Notes under the pieces: generated by a model
What the model saw: the letters and a program-made list of their open reading frames with translations, nothing else
The model's database searches: none
What the model was told of the DNA's origin: nothing
Program-made: the position numbers and the translations under genes
Source: Sphingomonas sp. AP4-R1
Lineage (GTDB): Bacteria; Pseudomonadota; Alphaproteobacteria; Sphingomonadales; Sphingomonadaceae
Direction of reading: 5' to 3'
Length of the DNA stretch: 64,000 nucleotides
Assembly (NCBI RefSeq): GCF_013113735.1
Contig: NZ_CP053346.1
Span: forward strand, 3,858,001 to 3,922,000
Shown: positions 15,779 to 26,227 of the stretch, one piece after another
Numbering within the stretch: the first letter of the stretch is position 1
Layout of the letters: every line of letters begins with the position of its first letter

Positions 15779-16549
15779 ATGTTGAATCTATCATCTTCGC
15801 GGTCGAACCGTATTCAGGCGCTGCGGGCCGAGGTGCAGGCACTCGTTCCCGGCGGAAGGCCTGGTGCCGCCAGACTGGGCTTCGCCGTCGATGCGATAGA
15901 TTGTCGGCTGGCGGGCGGCGGGCTCGCCCGTGCCGCTTTGCATGAGGTGGCCGGCGCATCGCCGGCTTATGGCGACGACGCCGCAGCAAGCCTGTTTGTC
16001 GCCGGGATCGCCGCGCGATCCTCACAGGCGGCATCGGTTCTGTGGGTGATGGCACGGACCGACCTGTTCGCACCGGGACTCTCGCAGGCCGGGCTCAAGC
16101 CGGATCGCCTGATGCAGGTCGAGGCACGCACCGACCAGGAGACGCTCGCCGTCGTCGAGGAGGGACTGCGCCATGGTGCTTTGTCCGCAGTCATCGGCGA
16201 AGTTGGCGCGATCGGACTCACCGCGACCCGCAGGCTTCAGCTGGCGGCGGAAGAAGGGGGCACGATGGCGCTCCTGCTCCGCCGCTGGCGACGTACCGGG
16301 CGGGACCCCATCGTCGAACCCTCCGCCGCCGTCACACGGTGGCGGATCGGGTGCGCGCCCTCGACCCCGCTTCCCGTCGCCGGCGTCGGCCGACCGCAAT
16401 GGCATGTCGGACTGGTTCGCCAGCGAGGCGGGGATCCCAATTTCTGGATCATGGAGGGGTGCGATGCGCAGGGTTGCCTCGCTCTTCCTGCCGAGTCTCG
16501 CGACCGATCGGCTTCGGCGGATCGACGCGGGAAACGGCAGGCCGCCTGA
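15779..16549 (+). CDS. imuA: ImuA, RecA-like protein of the damage-mutagenesis cassette
   Basis: A 256-residue protein of the ImuA (SulA-like/RecA-like) family. Segments such as ARAALHEVAGASPAYGDDAA and VLWVMARTDLFAPGL, with the long C-terminal basic tail, match the family, which lacks a full Walker A. ImuA works with ImuB and DnaE2 to allow error-prone replication past DNA damage. ATG 15779 is chosen for distance from the SOS box; an in-frame TTG lies at 15761. The gene overlaps imuB by 86 bases. Confidence 0.85.
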   Translation: MLNLSSSRSNRIQALRAEVQALVPGGRPGAARLGFAVDAIDCRLAGGGLARAALHEVAGASPAYGDDAAASLFVAGIAARSSQAASVLWVMARTDLFAPGLSQAGLKPDRLMQVEARTDQETLAVVEEGLRHGALSAVIGEVGAIGLTATRRLQLAAEEGGTMALLLRRWRRTGRDPIVEPSAAVTRWRIGCAPSTPLPVAGVGRPQWHVGLVRQRGGDPNFWIMEGCDAQGCLALPAESRDRSASADRRGKRQAA

Positions 16550-18290
16550 TCGCGGAATTGCTCCATTTCTCGATCCCGGGCTGTCGCCTGGCCCGGATGA
16601 CGCATTTGCCTGCTCCTGTCCGCGTGGCGCCGGCTGGCGGCCCGGCGCGCGCTGGGCCCAGACCGACGGCGCCGGCGCCGCCATGCGCTCGCGTGAAGAG
16701 GCGATCGAGAGCCTGCCTGTCCATCAGCGCCCGAGCCCACGCGAACTCGGACGGCGGTCCGAGCCGGCCGATCATCCCTTCAAGGCGATGCGGACCGACG
16801 ACGGCGGTCGTGCCTCCCTGCGTTCGCGGATCAGCACCGCTGCAGGAACGCTCCGCCCGCTGGTGACGGCCATCCAGGATCGCCAGAAGGTCGTCATTGC
16901 CGCGGCCGATGCGGGTGCGCTCGCTCAGGGCCTGGTGCCCGGCATGGCGCTGACCCAGGCGCGAGCGCTCGTGCCCGATCTCGACGTGCGCGATGCCGCG
17001 CCCGCTGCCGACCGCGCTCTGCTGGATCGCCTGGCGATGCTGGCCATGCGCCGATGGACACCGACCGCGATGCTCGACGAGGATCATGGCCTATTGCTGG
17101 ACCTGACCGGCGTCAGCCACCTCCATGGCGGCGAGGAGCGCATGGGCAGGCGGCTTCTCCATGTCTGTGCGCGCCTCGGGCTTGAGGCGCGGCTGGCCAT
17201 CGCCGGTTCGATCGGCGCCGCCCACGCTTTGGCTCGCCATGGCGCACGCGCGCTCATCCTGTGCGAACCATGTGGCGAGCCGACTGCGATTGCCGCACTG
17301 CCGATCGCAGCGCTCCGCTTGGATGCCCGCCAGCGCGATGCGGCCCGCCGGCTCGGGCTCGATCGCGTCGGGGACATCCTCGCCATGCCGCGCGCTCCCT
17401 TGGCCAAAAGGTTTGGCGCCTCCTTTCTGGACCGGCTCGACCAGGCAATCGGGCGGGTGCCCGAGCCGTTCGACGCGATCACGCCGTTCGTCGTCCCTCG
17501 GGTTGAGATGCGCTTCCCCGAGCCGATCGCCGCGGCGGGATCGGTGGCCGCCGCCATGGCCGAGCTCGTCGGACGACTGTCGACGCAGCTGCGCGATCGG
17601 GGGCTCGGTGTCCGGGTCCTCCGTCTTTCCTGCGACCGGGTGGACCGGGTTGACCAGATCATCACGGTCGGGCTGGCGCGGGCAACGCGAGACGTGCGCC
17701 ATATGCTGCGATTGCTCGAAATGCGGATCGAGACGATCGATCCCGGCTTCGGCATCGACGCGATGCAACTGACGGCAGTGCGCAGCGAGCCGGTCGCGCC
17801 CGCTCATGTCGACGGGGATCTCAGCGGCGAGGAGGTCGTGCCGGACGTTGCGACCCTGGTCGATCAGATCACGGCGCGGCTGGGGCGGCGCGCCATCTTC
17901 CGCTCCGGTGCGATCGAAAGTCATGTGCCCGAACGGTCGGTGCGCCTGCTGGCCCCGACCGAATCCCCCGTCGACTGGCCAATGCGCTGGCCGCGGCCCG
18001 TCCGGATTCTCCGGCGACCCGAGCAACTCGACGGCGTGATCGCGTTGCTGCCAGACCAGCCCCCGCGGCGCTTTTCCTGGCGGGGCGACGCGCATGTCGT
18101 GGTGTGCGCCGACGGGCCCGAGCGCATCGTCGGGGAATGGTGGAAGCGCACGCGCGAAGCGTATTCGGTTCGCGACTATTTCCGGCTCGAGGACGTGAAC
18201 GGCCAGCGTTTCTGGGTCTTCCGGCGCGGCGACGGGCAGAACCCGCTCACCGGCGACCTGTCCTGGCACATGCATGGGTTTTTCGGATGA
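16464..18290 (+). CDS. imuB: ImuB, Y-family polymerase-like mutagenesis factor
   Basis: A 608-residue DinB/UmuC-fold protein. It begins [19 protein letters not shown], and [17 protein letters not shown] supplies only part of the acidic metal-site pattern of active Y-family enzymes. This agrees with ImuB acting as a scaffold that links DnaE2 to the clamp rather than as a polymerase. The N-terminal 100 residues contain a long Pro/Arg/Gly-rich insert, and the C-terminal [19 protein letters not shown] is typical. The ATG has GGAGG seven bases upstream. Its stop overlaps the dnaE2 start (ATGA). Confidence 0.88.
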   Translation: MRRVASLFLPSLATDRLRRIDAGNGRPPDRGIAPFLDPGLSPGPDDAFACSCPRGAGWRPGARWAQTDGAGAAMRSREEAIESLPVHQRPSPRELGRRSEPADHPFKAMRTDDGGRASLRSRISTAAGTLRPLVTAIQDRQKVVIAAADAGALAQGLVPGMALTQARALVPDLDVRDAAPAADRALLDRLAMLAMRRWTPTAMLDEDHGLLLDLTGVSHLHGGEERMGRRLLHVCARLGLEARLAIAGSIGAAHALARHGARALILCEPCGEPTAIAALPIAALRLDARQRDAARRLGLDRVGDILAMPRAPLAKRFGASFLDRLDQAIGRVPEPFDAITPFVVPRVEMRFPEPIAAAGSVAAAMAELVGRLSTQLRDRGLGVRVLRLSCDRVDRVDQIITVGLARATRDVRHMLRLLEMRIETIDPGFGIDAMQLTAVRSEPVAPAHVDGDLSGEEVVPDVATLVDQITARLGRRAIFRSGAIESHVPERSVRLLAPTESPVDWPMRWPRPVRILRRPEQLDGVIALLPDQPPRRFSWRGDAHVVVCADGPERIVGEWWKRTREAYSVRDYFRLEDVNGQRFWVFRRGDGQNPLTGDLSWHMHGFFG

Positions 18291-21200
18291 GCGGCTATGC
18301 CGAGCTTCAGGTCACGACCCATTTCTCGTTCCTGCGCGGTGCGTCCTCTTGCGAGGAATTGTTCGCGGCCGCCGCCATGCTAGACGTGCCCGCCTTGGGG
18401 GTCGTCGATCGCAATTCGGTCGCGGGCATGGTACGCGCCTGGGAGGCGTCGAAAGCCACGGGCGTTCGTCTGGTTCCAGGCTGCCGGCTCGATCTGGCCT
18501 GTGGAACAAGCTTGCTCGTTTATCCGACCGATCGGCCGGCCTGGTCGCGGCTGACGCGATTGCTCACGGTCGGCAAGGCACGCGCCGGCAAGGGGGCATG
18601 CGCGCTGCAGTGGGACGATGTCGCCGCCTGGAGCGACGGCCTGATAGCGATCCTCGTGCCCGATATGCCCGATGTCGTGACGGCCGCGGCTCTGGTGCGC
18701 ATGCGGGATATCTTCGCAGATCGCGCTTATCTCGCACTGACATGGCGGCGTCGTGCCGACGATGCGCTGCGCATCCATCATCTATCGGTCCAGGCGGAGC
18801 AGGTCGGTATGCGTTGCGTCGCGACACGCGATGTCCTGTATCATTCGCCCGAGCGACGCCTGCTCCAGGATGTGGTGACCGCGATCCGCGAGAAGAGCAC
18901 GATCGATGCGCTCGGCTTTCGGCGCGAGTCCTGTTCGGACCGGCATCTGACTTCGCGCAGCGAGATGGAACGCCTGTTCGCAGACTATCCCGATGCCCTG
19001 GCCGCCAGCGGCGACATCGTCGCCGCCTGCCACTTCGACCTCGGACAATTGCGCTATCAATATCCGCAAGAGGTGCGTCCGGGATCAAGCCCGCAGCAGA
19101 CGCTCGAGGAGCTGACGGCGTCTGCCTGCGAGCGCATGTTTCCCGGTGGCGTGCCGACCGCCTACGCCGCCCAGATCGCCCATGAGCTGCGCCTGATCGA
19201 CAGTCTGGCGTACGCTCCTTACTTCCTGACCGTGAACAGCATCGTCGCCGAGGCGCGACGACGCGGCATCCTCTGTCAGGGACGCGGGTCGGCCGCCAAT
19301 AGCTGCGTGTGCTTCGTCCTCGGCATCACCTCGATCGACCCGATCCGGCATGAACTGCTGTTCGAGCGCTTTGTCTCGGGCGAGCGCAAGGAGCCGCCCG
19401 ACATCGATGTCGATTTCGAACATGAGCGGCGCGAGGAAGTGATCCAGTGGATCTACGAGACCTATGGGCGCGATCATTCCGCATTGACCGCGGTCGTGAC
19501 CCGCTATCGCGCCCGCGGCGCGGTCCGCGAGGTGGGCAAGGCGCTCGGGCTGCCCGAAGACATGACCGGATCGCTCGCCGGCCTCGTCTGGGGCTGGAGC
19601 GAGGAAGGGGTCGGGGAGAAAGAGGTCGCCCAACTCAATCTCGACATGTCGAACGAGCGCCTCCAACTGACCCTCGATCTCGCGCGGCAGTTGATCGGCA
19701 CGCCCCGACATCTGTCCCAGCATCCCGGTGGCTTCGTGCTGACGAGCGATCGTCTCGACGAACTCGTGCCGATCGAACCCGCCGCCATGGAAGACCGCCA
19801 GGTGATCGAATGGGACAAGGACGATATCGATGCGTTGAGTTTCATGAAGGTCGATGTGCTCGGGCTCGGCATGCTCGGCTGCATGCGCCGGGCCTTCGCG
19901 ATGCTGGCGGCCGACAAGGGCGTTCATCTCGAAATGGCCTCGCCCGAATTGCAGGTCGATGATCCAGCGACCTTCGCGATGATCCAGAAGGCGGACACGC
20001 TGGGGACCTTCCAGATCGAGAGCCGCGCCCAGATGTCGATGCTGCCGCGGATGAAGCCGACCAAATTCTACGACCTTGTGATCGAGGTCGCGATCGTGCG
20101 TCCCGGCCCCATCCAAGGCGACATGGTCCACCCTTATCTGCGCCGACGGGAGGGCAAGGAGACGGCGGACTATCCAAAGCCCGAACTGCGCGCCGTGCTC
20201 GAAAAGACGTTAGGCGTACCGCTCTTCCAGGAGCAGGCCATGAAGGTCGCGATCGTCGGTGCCGGCTTCACCGCTGCCGAGGCCGACCAGCTGCGGCGCG
20301 CGATGGCGACCTTCAAATTCACAGGCGGCGTCAGCCATTTCTACGACAAGCTCGTCGAGGGCATGGTGGCACGCGGCTACCCCCGCGATTTCGCCGAACG
20401 CACTTTCAAGCAAATCGAAGGCTTCGGTTCCTATGGTTTCCCCGAAAGCCACGCCGCCAGCTTTGCCAAGATCGCTTATGCGAGCGCTTATGTGAAGTGC
20501 CATTATCCAGACGTCTTCTGCGCGGCGCTTTTGAATTCCCAGCCCATGGGCTTTTACGCACCCGCCCAGATCGTGCGCGATGCCCAGGCCCATGGGGTTG
20601 AGGTCAGGCCGCCGTGCATCAACGCGTCTCGCTGGGATTGTACGCTGGAGCGGACCGGCAAGCGTTTCCTCGCGGTCCGCCTCGGCCTGCGCATGGCGCG
20701 CGGCCTGTCCAACGTGCATGTCGCCGCCATCGTCGGCGCGCGCGGAGATCGTCCTTATACCGATATCGACGAGGTCTGGCGCCGCTCCGGCGTCCCTCCC
20801 GCTGCAATAGAGAAGCTCGCCGATGCCGACGCCTTTCACGGGCTCGCTCATGACCGGCGCCAGGCTCTGTGGAAGGTGAGGGGGCTGGGCGAGGCGCCAC
20901 TGCCTTTGTTTGCCGCCGCGGACGCGCGCGCCAAGGCCTGGTCGGCAGAGGCCATCGAAGACGCGGTCAACCTCCGTCCGCTGACCGAGGGCCGTGAGGT
21001 CGTCGAGGATTATCGGACGATCCAATTGTCGCTTCGCCGCCATCCACTCGCCTTTCTGCGCGACGATCTGCGACGACGCGGCGTCGCCAGCGCCGCCGAT
21101 CTTGAGCACATCCGGGACGGCCGGCGGGTCGAGGTGGCCGGGATCATTCTCGTTCGCCAAAAGCCGGGTTCGGCCAAGGGCGTCCTGTTCATCACGATCG

Positions 21201-21547
21201 AGGACGAGACCGGAACGGCGCAGGGAATCCTCTGGCCGGATCGCTTCGAAGCGCAACGGCGGACTGTTCTGTCGTCGGCCATGATCGGCATGCGCGGCAT
21301 CGTGCAGAAAGAAGGGATCGTCACCCACGTCATCATCGAAAAGATCGTCGATTACACCCCGCTCCTGCGCTCGATCGGGGTCATGGCCTTCCTACACCGG
21401 CCAAGCCCGGGAGATGGTGCAACCGGCGGCGGGGGTCCCGATCCACGCGATCCGACGTGGCCGCGACCGCACGAAGGCTATTACAAACCTTTTGCCGAGG
21501 GCGCAGATCCGGAAACGATCAGCGTCAAGACAAGGGATTTCCGCTAG
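18287..21547 (+). CDS. dnaE2: DnaE2 (ImuC), error-prone DNA polymerase III alpha
   Basis: A 1,086-residue C-family polymerase. It has an N-terminal PHP domain ([20 protein letters not shown]), a palm with the acidic residues in [16 protein letters not shown], a thumb and fingers ([19 protein letters not shown]), a helix-hairpin-helix region ([20 protein letters not shown]) and a C-terminal OB domain ([20 protein letters not shown]). DnaE2 carries out translesion synthesis in the SOS response and causes induced mutations. Full family length, no internal break. Last gene of the LexA-controlled operon. Location on a mobile element means mutability can be transferred with it. Confidence 0.95.
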   Translation: MSGYAELQVTTHFSFLRGASSCEELFAAAAMLDVPALGVVDRNSVAGMVRAWEASKATGVRLVPGCRLDLACGTSLLVYPTDRPAWSRLTRLLTVGKARAGKGACALQWDDVAAWSDGLIAILVPDMPDVVTAAALVRMRDIFADRAYLALTWRRRADDALRIHHLSVQAEQVGMRCVATRDVLYHSPERRLLQDVVTAIREKSTIDALGFRRESCSDRHLTSRSEMERLFADYPDALAASGDIVAACHFDLGQLRYQYPQEVRPGSSPQQTLEELTASACERMFPGGVPTAYAAQIAHELRLIDSLAYAPYFLTVNSIVAEARRRGILCQGRGSAANSCVCFVLGITSIDPIRHELLFERFVSGERKEPPDIDVDFEHERREEVIQWIYETYGRDHSALTAVVTRYRARGAVREVGKALGLPEDMTGSLAGLVWGWSEEGVGEKEVAQLNLDMSNERLQLTLDLARQLIGTPRHLSQHPGGFVLTSDRLDELVPIEPAAMEDRQVIEWDKDDIDALSFMKVDVLGLGMLGCMRRAFAMLAADKGVHLEMASPELQVDDPATFAMIQKADTLGTFQIESRAQMSMLPRMKPTKFYDLVIEVAIVRPGPIQGDMVHPYLRRREGKETADYPKPELRAVLEKTLGVPLFQEQAMKVAIVGAGFTAAEADQLRRAMATFKFTGGVSHFYDKLVEGMVARGYPRDFAERTFKQIEGFGSYGFPESHAASFAKIAYASAYVKCHYPDVFCAALLNSQPMGFYAPAQIVRDAQAHGVEVRPPCINASRWDCTLERTGKRFLAVRLGLRMARGLSNVHVAAIVGARGDRPYTDIDEVWRRSGVPPAAIEKLADADAFHGLAHDRRQALWKVRGLGEAPLPLFAAADARAKAWSAEAIEDAVNLRPLTEGREVVEDYRTIQLSLRRHPLAFLRDDLRRRGVASAADLEHIRDGRRVEVAGIILVRQKPGSAKGVLFITIEDETGTAQGILWPDRFEAQRRTVLSSAMIGMRGIVQKEGIVTHVIIEKIVDYTPLLRSIGVMAFLHRPSPGDGATGGGGPDPRDPTWPRPHEGYYKPFAEGADPETISVKTRDFR

Positions 21548-21806
21548 GACCGCCCTCTCACATACGGGTCGGCCGCACGGCCGGGACATCAGGCGGCCGA
21601 TGTCGCGCTCGCCTTTCTGCCCCGGGCGTGGCCCGGTCGGTCGCGACCATCCTTCGTTTGAAAGGGCGCCGGTCGGAAAGACCGGGCGACGCCCGGAGGA
21701 CGAATGCTCGCTATGCTGCGGCCGTCCTGCCAACCGGGCTGCCCAGCAACAGCAGCCCGCCCGATTTCATTTGCCTATCAATATGCCTGAAGCAGGATTG
21801 CCGAAC

Positions 21807-22295
21807 TCAACCGCCCAGATGCTGCTTGGCCGCGCCGAGTGCGTCGGTCACCGGTTTTTGCGTGCGGCTGCGCTTGACCGGCTCTTTCGCACTCTCCGGT
21901 TTGCGGCCGAGGCCGATCTTAAGAGCGAGCGATCGCCGCTTCTCGGCATAGTCTGCCGCCACCATCGGATAATCGCGCGGCAGGTTGAACGTCTCCCGAT
22001 AACTTTCCGGCGTATGGCCGTGCAGGCCGAGATGGCGTCGCAGCATCTTGTAGGGCTTGCCGTCGATCATACTGATCAGATGGCCGGGCTTTACGGACGC
22101 ACGCACGGAAACGGCGCCTTTGGGCTTTTGGGAATTCTCGACCTCGGGCGTTTGCCCCAGGCCGGCCAACGCCTCGTATACTGCTCCGATCAGTTTCGGG
22201 ACCTCGGCTATGTGAACCGAATTGTTTGTAACATGCGCCGCCACGATGTCGGCGGTCAATGTAATCAGATCGAAATCATGATCGGCCTCAGCCAT
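21807..22295 (-). CDS. MucR/Ros-family regulator lacking zinc-ligand cysteines
   Basis: A 162-residue protein of the MucR/Ros family. The N-terminal helix region (DLITLTADIVAAHVTNNSV) mediates oligomerisation. The DNA-binding region reads MIDGKPYKMLRRHLGLHG and continues into a TPESYRETF-NLPRDYPMVA segment and KIGLGR. The two cysteines of the usual CxxC zinc pair are absent (ISMIDG), as in some rhizobial homologues that still bind DNA. MucR proteins silence AT-rich or horizontally acquired genes. ATG 22295 (MAEADHDFD) is the natural family start. Confidence 0.85.
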   Translation of the reverse strand: MAEADHDFDLITLTADIVAAHVTNNSVHIAEVPKLIGAVYEALAGLGQTPEVENSQKPKGAVSVRASVKPGHLISMIDGKPYKMLRRHLGLHGHTPESYRETFNLPRDYPMVAADYAEKRRSLALKIGLGRKPESAKEPVKRSRTQKPVTDALGAAKQHLGG

Positions 22296-22483
22296 GCGAT
22301 ACTCCTGCGTCGAGGAAACGTTCTGGATCACCCCGACTGTCAACGAGCCTCTACACCCTTGGTTTCGGGACGTCTCTATCATATTTCGGTCATGTGATTT
22401 CGGAGGCTACTGGAGGGGGGAGGGAGTCAGTGGGTGGCTGCGAGAGTGGCTTGCAGTCTCCTTTTGCTTCCTGGAGGTCCGTC

Positions 22484-23695
22484 ATGACCCAATCCATGTC
22501 CGACGCCGCGTTCGCACAGGGCGCCGCCCCCCGCGGACAGGCGCCCTACAAAGTCGATATCAGCCGTGGACGAAACGTCAGTCGTGTCTCGTCGGAATGG
22601 TTCTCGCGCCCGGACGACGAACGCTTTCTCTCGTTGACCGACCTCTACGCTCGCGTCCGCGATCGCGCCGAGACGGCCACGACCCGCGTGCTCGAAAGCA
22701 AGTTGCTACGGGTCCAAGCGCGCGCCGACCAGCCGGAGCGGCTTGCCCTCTTTGCGCCGGACAGCGACGCGCCGGTCGCACCGACCCATTGGTCGTTCGG
22801 CCAGTTGTGCAGCCTCGTCGGAGCGCCGGGATCCTATTTGCGCGCCTTGCCGGCGGCGCTGGCCGGCATCAACCTGCAACACGGGCTGATCGGACACCGC
22901 GGCGAACAGATGAAGTTGCTCGAAGCGCAGGACGGGCGCAGCGAATTGCGGGCTGTGACCGGTCCCGACTATGGGCGGATCTGGGACCATGAACTCGTCG
23001 CCGCCGTCATGCGGATTGCCGGTGACGGAATTGGCGACACCAGGTGGAAGGTGCCGGGCGTGCTCGACTGGAGCACCATGCACCATAATCCTCATGTCGA
23101 TGTCTCGACCGACACGACGACACTCTATGCATCCGATCGTGATGTCTTCCTCTTTCTCGTCGACGACACGCATCCGATCGAAGCCGGAAAACTTCCGAAC
23201 GGCGATCCCGACCTGTTCTTTCGCGGCTTCTATTGCTGGAATTCGGAAGTCGGTTCGAAGGCACTCGGCATCGCGACCTTCTATCTGAGGGCCGTCTGCA
23301 TGAACCGCAACCTGTGGGGGGTCGAACAGTTCGAAGAGATCAACATTCGCCATTCCAAATTCGCGAGCCATCGTTTCTCCCATCAGGCAGAGCCGGCACT
23401 GGCGCGATTTGCGGATTCGTCGCCCGCCCGGTTCGTGGATGGCGTGAAGACGGCGCGCGCGCGCATTGTCGCCCGCACGGATGACGATCGTTCGAGCTTT
23501 TTGCGGGATCGCGGTTTCTCCAAGCCCGACACGTCCAAGGTGATCGCGACCGTCCTCGCTGAGGAAGGCCATCCACCCGCTTCGCTCTATGATTTCGTGC
23601 AGGGCATCACCGCCCTCGCACGTGCCAAGCCGCATCAGGATGATCGGCTGGAAATGGAGGGCAGGGCGCGCAAGCTGCTCGAGACCGCGCATTGA
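22484..23695 (+). CDS. DUF932 phage/plasmid-like protein
   Basis: A 403-residue protein of the DUF932 family, a hallmark of conjugative elements and plasmids. Typical segments are WSFGQLCSLVGAPGSYLRAL, LDWSTMHHNPHVDV, DVFLFLVDDTHPIE and RGFYCWNSEVGSKALGIATF, followed by the AVCMNRNLWGVEQFEE motif. ATG 22484 has CTGGAGG eight bases upstream; the longer frame is discarded. The family function is unsettled; proposals include a role in element maintenance or in countering host defence. Confidence 0.85.
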   Translation: MTQSMSDAAFAQGAAPRGQAPYKVDISRGRNVSRVSSEWFSRPDDERFLSLTDLYARVRDRAETATTRVLESKLLRVQARADQPERLALFAPDSDAPVAPTHWSFGQLCSLVGAPGSYLRALPAALAGINLQHGLIGHRGEQMKLLEAQDGRSELRAVTGPDYGRIWDHELVAAVMRIAGDGIGDTRWKVPGVLDWSTMHHNPHVDVSTDTTTLYASDRDVFLFLVDDTHPIEAGKLPNGDPDLFFRGFYCWNSEVGSKALGIATFYLRAVCMNRNLWGVEQFEEINIRHSKFASHRFSHQAEPALARFADSSPARFVDGVKTARARIVARTDDDRSSFLRDRGFSKPDTSKVIATVLAEEGHPPASLYDFVQGITALARAKPHQDDRLEMEGRARKLLETAH

Positions 23696-23737
23696 CGCTC
23701 TTTGCCGGTCACGGACCATCATCTGCGGGAGGCAGGC

Positions 23738-24280
23738 ATGCCAAGCTTCACGCCAACTCCATCGACCCTCTATAAGGTCGTCGCTTTCTATTCGAGACAA
23801 GGCGTTCGTTTCGCCAGGGCCGAGTTCCGGATCGACGTGCCGGGACAGGTCTCGCCTTATGTCGTCGCCCGGTCGCGCGCGGAGCAGCTTTCCGGTGTTG
23901 ATTTCCATGCCCCCGGGCTGGCCATCTTCATCCTGCTCAGACCTCTCGTGCGATCGCGCCCGGACAAGCTCTCCTCCGATGCGCAAATCTCACCGGTGAT
24001 CGGATGTTATCTGCTCCTGTCGACGCTGCATGTCAGCATCGCCACCGCGCAACGACTCGATCGATGGGCGACATCAGCTTTCTTCGATCAGCCTGTGCCG
24101 GTGGCGCGTACCGATGGTGGATGGCTGCTCTCGACCCGCTGCGTTACCGGCCGGGCAGCCTCTGCAGGAGCACATGAACTCCCTGCCATTCTTGAGTTTG
24201 GACGTGCGAACCGCTGCGACTACGTTCTGCTGGATTGCGATGGTCCGCAAAATCCAGTCCTTCCTGTCCATCCCTGGTGA
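23738..24280 (+). CDS. Hypothetical ICE protein, DUF5983-like C-terminus
   Basis: A 180-residue soluble protein. ATG 23738 has GGGAGG upstream and is preferred to the earlier in-frame codon. The C-terminal half (GCYLLLSTLHVSIATAQRLD, then GGWLLSTR and RCDYVLLDCDGP) resembles DUF5983-type proteins of conjugative elements, as I remember them. No catalytic motif is evident. It follows the DUF932 gene by 42 bases and probably shares its transcript. Confidence 0.55.
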   Translation: MPSFTPTPSTLYKVVAFYSRQGVRFARAEFRIDVPGQVSPYVVARSRAEQLSGVDFHAPGLAIFILLRPLVRSRPDKLSSDAQISPVIGCYLLLSTLHVSIATAQRLDRWATSAFFDQPVPVARTDGGWLLSTRCVTGRAASAGAHELPAILEFGRANRCDYVLLDCDGPQNPVLPVHPW

Positions 24281-24487
24281 CCTGCGAGACCTTCAACATG
24301 GAGCGCCGGGTCTTCCCGATCCTTATGACGCTCTCCCTCATGACTTCGATCTTTCCGCTCAGTCCATGAGGACATGCCCAGCGGGCAGTTTTGCCCTTAC
24401 ACCAAGGCTTGCGTAGCCCCGGTGCCGCGACAAAGGCGGCTGCGCCACCGACGATACCATTCCCAACGACCGGCATGCTGGGCGGAC

Positions 24488-25951
24488 TCACCGCGGTAAA
24501 AGCGCGATGCTTGCCGTTCCTCTGCCCCAAACAGGCAGATACACACCCCGCCCGACCGCTTGGATCTGGCCGGTCCGCATGTCGACGATGTGCGCCCGGA
24601 TGACAATGTCGCCGACCCTTTTCTCGGCCATGGCCCGTCCGACCTTGTCCAGAAGTCGATCATAATCCCTGCTGAAGTTCTGGGCGAGCGCATCGGCGAT
24701 CGTCGCGGAGAGGCCAGGCGTATTGGCGAGCTTGATCAACAGGCCCGCGCCTGTGGAATCTGTAATGCCACTTATCTCCAGCTCCGAAAATTCGACGTGG
24801 CGGCTGTTCATTTCATTGATCGGGCGCGCGGTCAGCCAAATTGTGCCGTGCGAAGAGCGAACGCCCGGCCGGGCCGCGCTGAACGTCAGGCCGACCGCAA
24901 TACGACCGCCGAGAGTGCCGTAAATGACGACCTTTCCGAACGTCGCATAGACTGGACCGATGCCGGGAACTTCAAATGGGCGTCGGGCCCGCTTGGCCAG
25001 AGCCCTCGCCAGAACCGGCTCCAGCTCGCCATAGTCCGCGATCACGGGGATCGTGAACAGCACCCGGCTCGCCCGCTCCCTCGCACGGTGCAACCGCGGC
25101 AGGGGCGTCGCCGGTGGGTCTGAAGGACGCGGGCCCACAATAGTCTTCGTCGCGGCCCGCATGCCGAGGTTGAGCGTCAGCTCACCACGCGTGATCGTGT
25201 AACCGCCATAGCTTAGCGCGTGTGGCGTGATCTGCATCCAGACCGGCGGATTGCTTTCATTCAACTGGATCGACGTAAAAGCCTTCCGCCATGCCTGCGC
25301 GGCACGCTCTTTGGTATGCAATCTGGCCAGCTCATTCGGCAGCGTGCGCTTCAGCGCCGCGATCACGCCCTTGAGCTTGTCGTCGGCCTTGCTCGTGAAC
25401 TCGATCCGGTGCCCCAGGAACCGGACATGGGGCGGGTCCACCCAATCATAGGCAATCGAGGCTGCCGCGCTGGGTGTCCAGTCATCGGCGAGGTCGAGCC
25501 GCAGACGGATGTGCACCCGAGCGTCGGCCTGCGCGGTCTCCTGTTTCAAGATCCCGCCAACGTCTTTGGCACTGATCGTTGCATGCATTGGGATCGACAC
25601 GATCAAGTCCTGACCGGCGCCTGACACGGTAATGGTGCCCCGTGTAACATTACCGACGATGCGACAGGTCACGTCCGGTGTTTTGACATGAGCGAACACC
25701 AATTTTACCCGCTTGGCGGGAACGCACAGTTGATCGGCCTTGTCGATCGCCCACAAACGTCGGGGGATCGCCCGATTGAGCGCCAGCCCAAGTCGGTCCA
25801 GCTTTGCTCGGATCGGCACCGCGATGATCGTCTCCTGGAGTGAGCTCGGGATCGCATCGACCGCGCGGATCGGAGCCTCATGCCGGACCGGCTGGCAGGC
25901 GCTCAATACGATCTGGCCGATCAGCAACACGGAGCAACAGCAGCGTCTCAT
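24488..25951 (-). CDS. DUF4403-family lipoprotein
   Basis: A 487-residue protein. The N-terminus (MRRCCCSVLLIGQIVLSAC) is a lipoprotein signal with the lipobox LSAC, so the mature protein should be anchored by a lipidated cysteine. The body matches DUF4403: alternating beta segments, for example DWVDPPHVRFLGHRIEFTSK, GGRIAVGLTFSAARPG and HGTIWLTARP, ending in VGDIVIRAHIVDMRTGQI. Function is unknown; DUF4403 proteins are envelope-associated and may bind lipids. It has Gram-negative envelope cargo character and lies 276 bases downstream of the penicillin-binding protein gene on the same strand. Confidence 0.75.
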   Translation of the reverse strand: MRRCCCSVLLIGQIVLSACQPVRHEAPIRAVDAIPSSLQETIIAVPIRAKLDRLGLALNRAIPRRLWAIDKADQLCVPAKRVKLVFAHVKTPDVTCRIVGNVTRGTITVSGAGQDLIVSIPMHATISAKDVGGILKQETAQADARVHIRLRLDLADDWTPSAAASIAYDWVDPPHVRFLGHRIEFTSKADDKLKGVIAALKRTLPNELARLHTKERAAQAWRKAFTSIQLNESNPPVWMQITPHALSYGGYTITRGELTLNLGMRAATKTIVGPRPSDPPATPLPRLHRARERASRVLFTIPVIADYGELEPVLARALAKRARRPFEVPGIGPVYATFGKVVIYGTLGGRIAVGLTFSAARPGVRSSHGTIWLTARPINEMNSRHVEFSELEISGITDSTGAGLLIKLANTPGLSATIADALAQNFSRDYDRLLDKVGRAMAEKRVGDIVIRAHIVDMRTGQIQAVGRGVYLPVWGRGTASIALLPR

Positions 25952-26227
25952 ACCGGCGGCGCACCTTTCCAACACAGGCCTCTCCGCAAGATCCGCGCCT
26001 GGCATCCCATCGCCAATCGTGCGGACCAAACGGCCGCCTGGCCGGCAGGTTGCAAGCCTAACAGATCGCCGGGAGGATCGATGGCGGTTGCGGCGATGTC
26101 GGTGCCACGAGCAATTTTTTCAGACCGCAGGGGCGGCGTTGCGTGCCTCGTGTCATGTGCGCTCGACCTAGCATACCCTTCTCGAACACTCCCGGTCCCG
26201 CCAGTCTGACGCTGCGATCAGAGACCG

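Noticed and set aside
15381..16073. Minus-strand frame across the two SOS boxes
   Set aside because: Overlaps imuA and shows no domain; kept only as the reason for lowered confidence in the + strand gene there.
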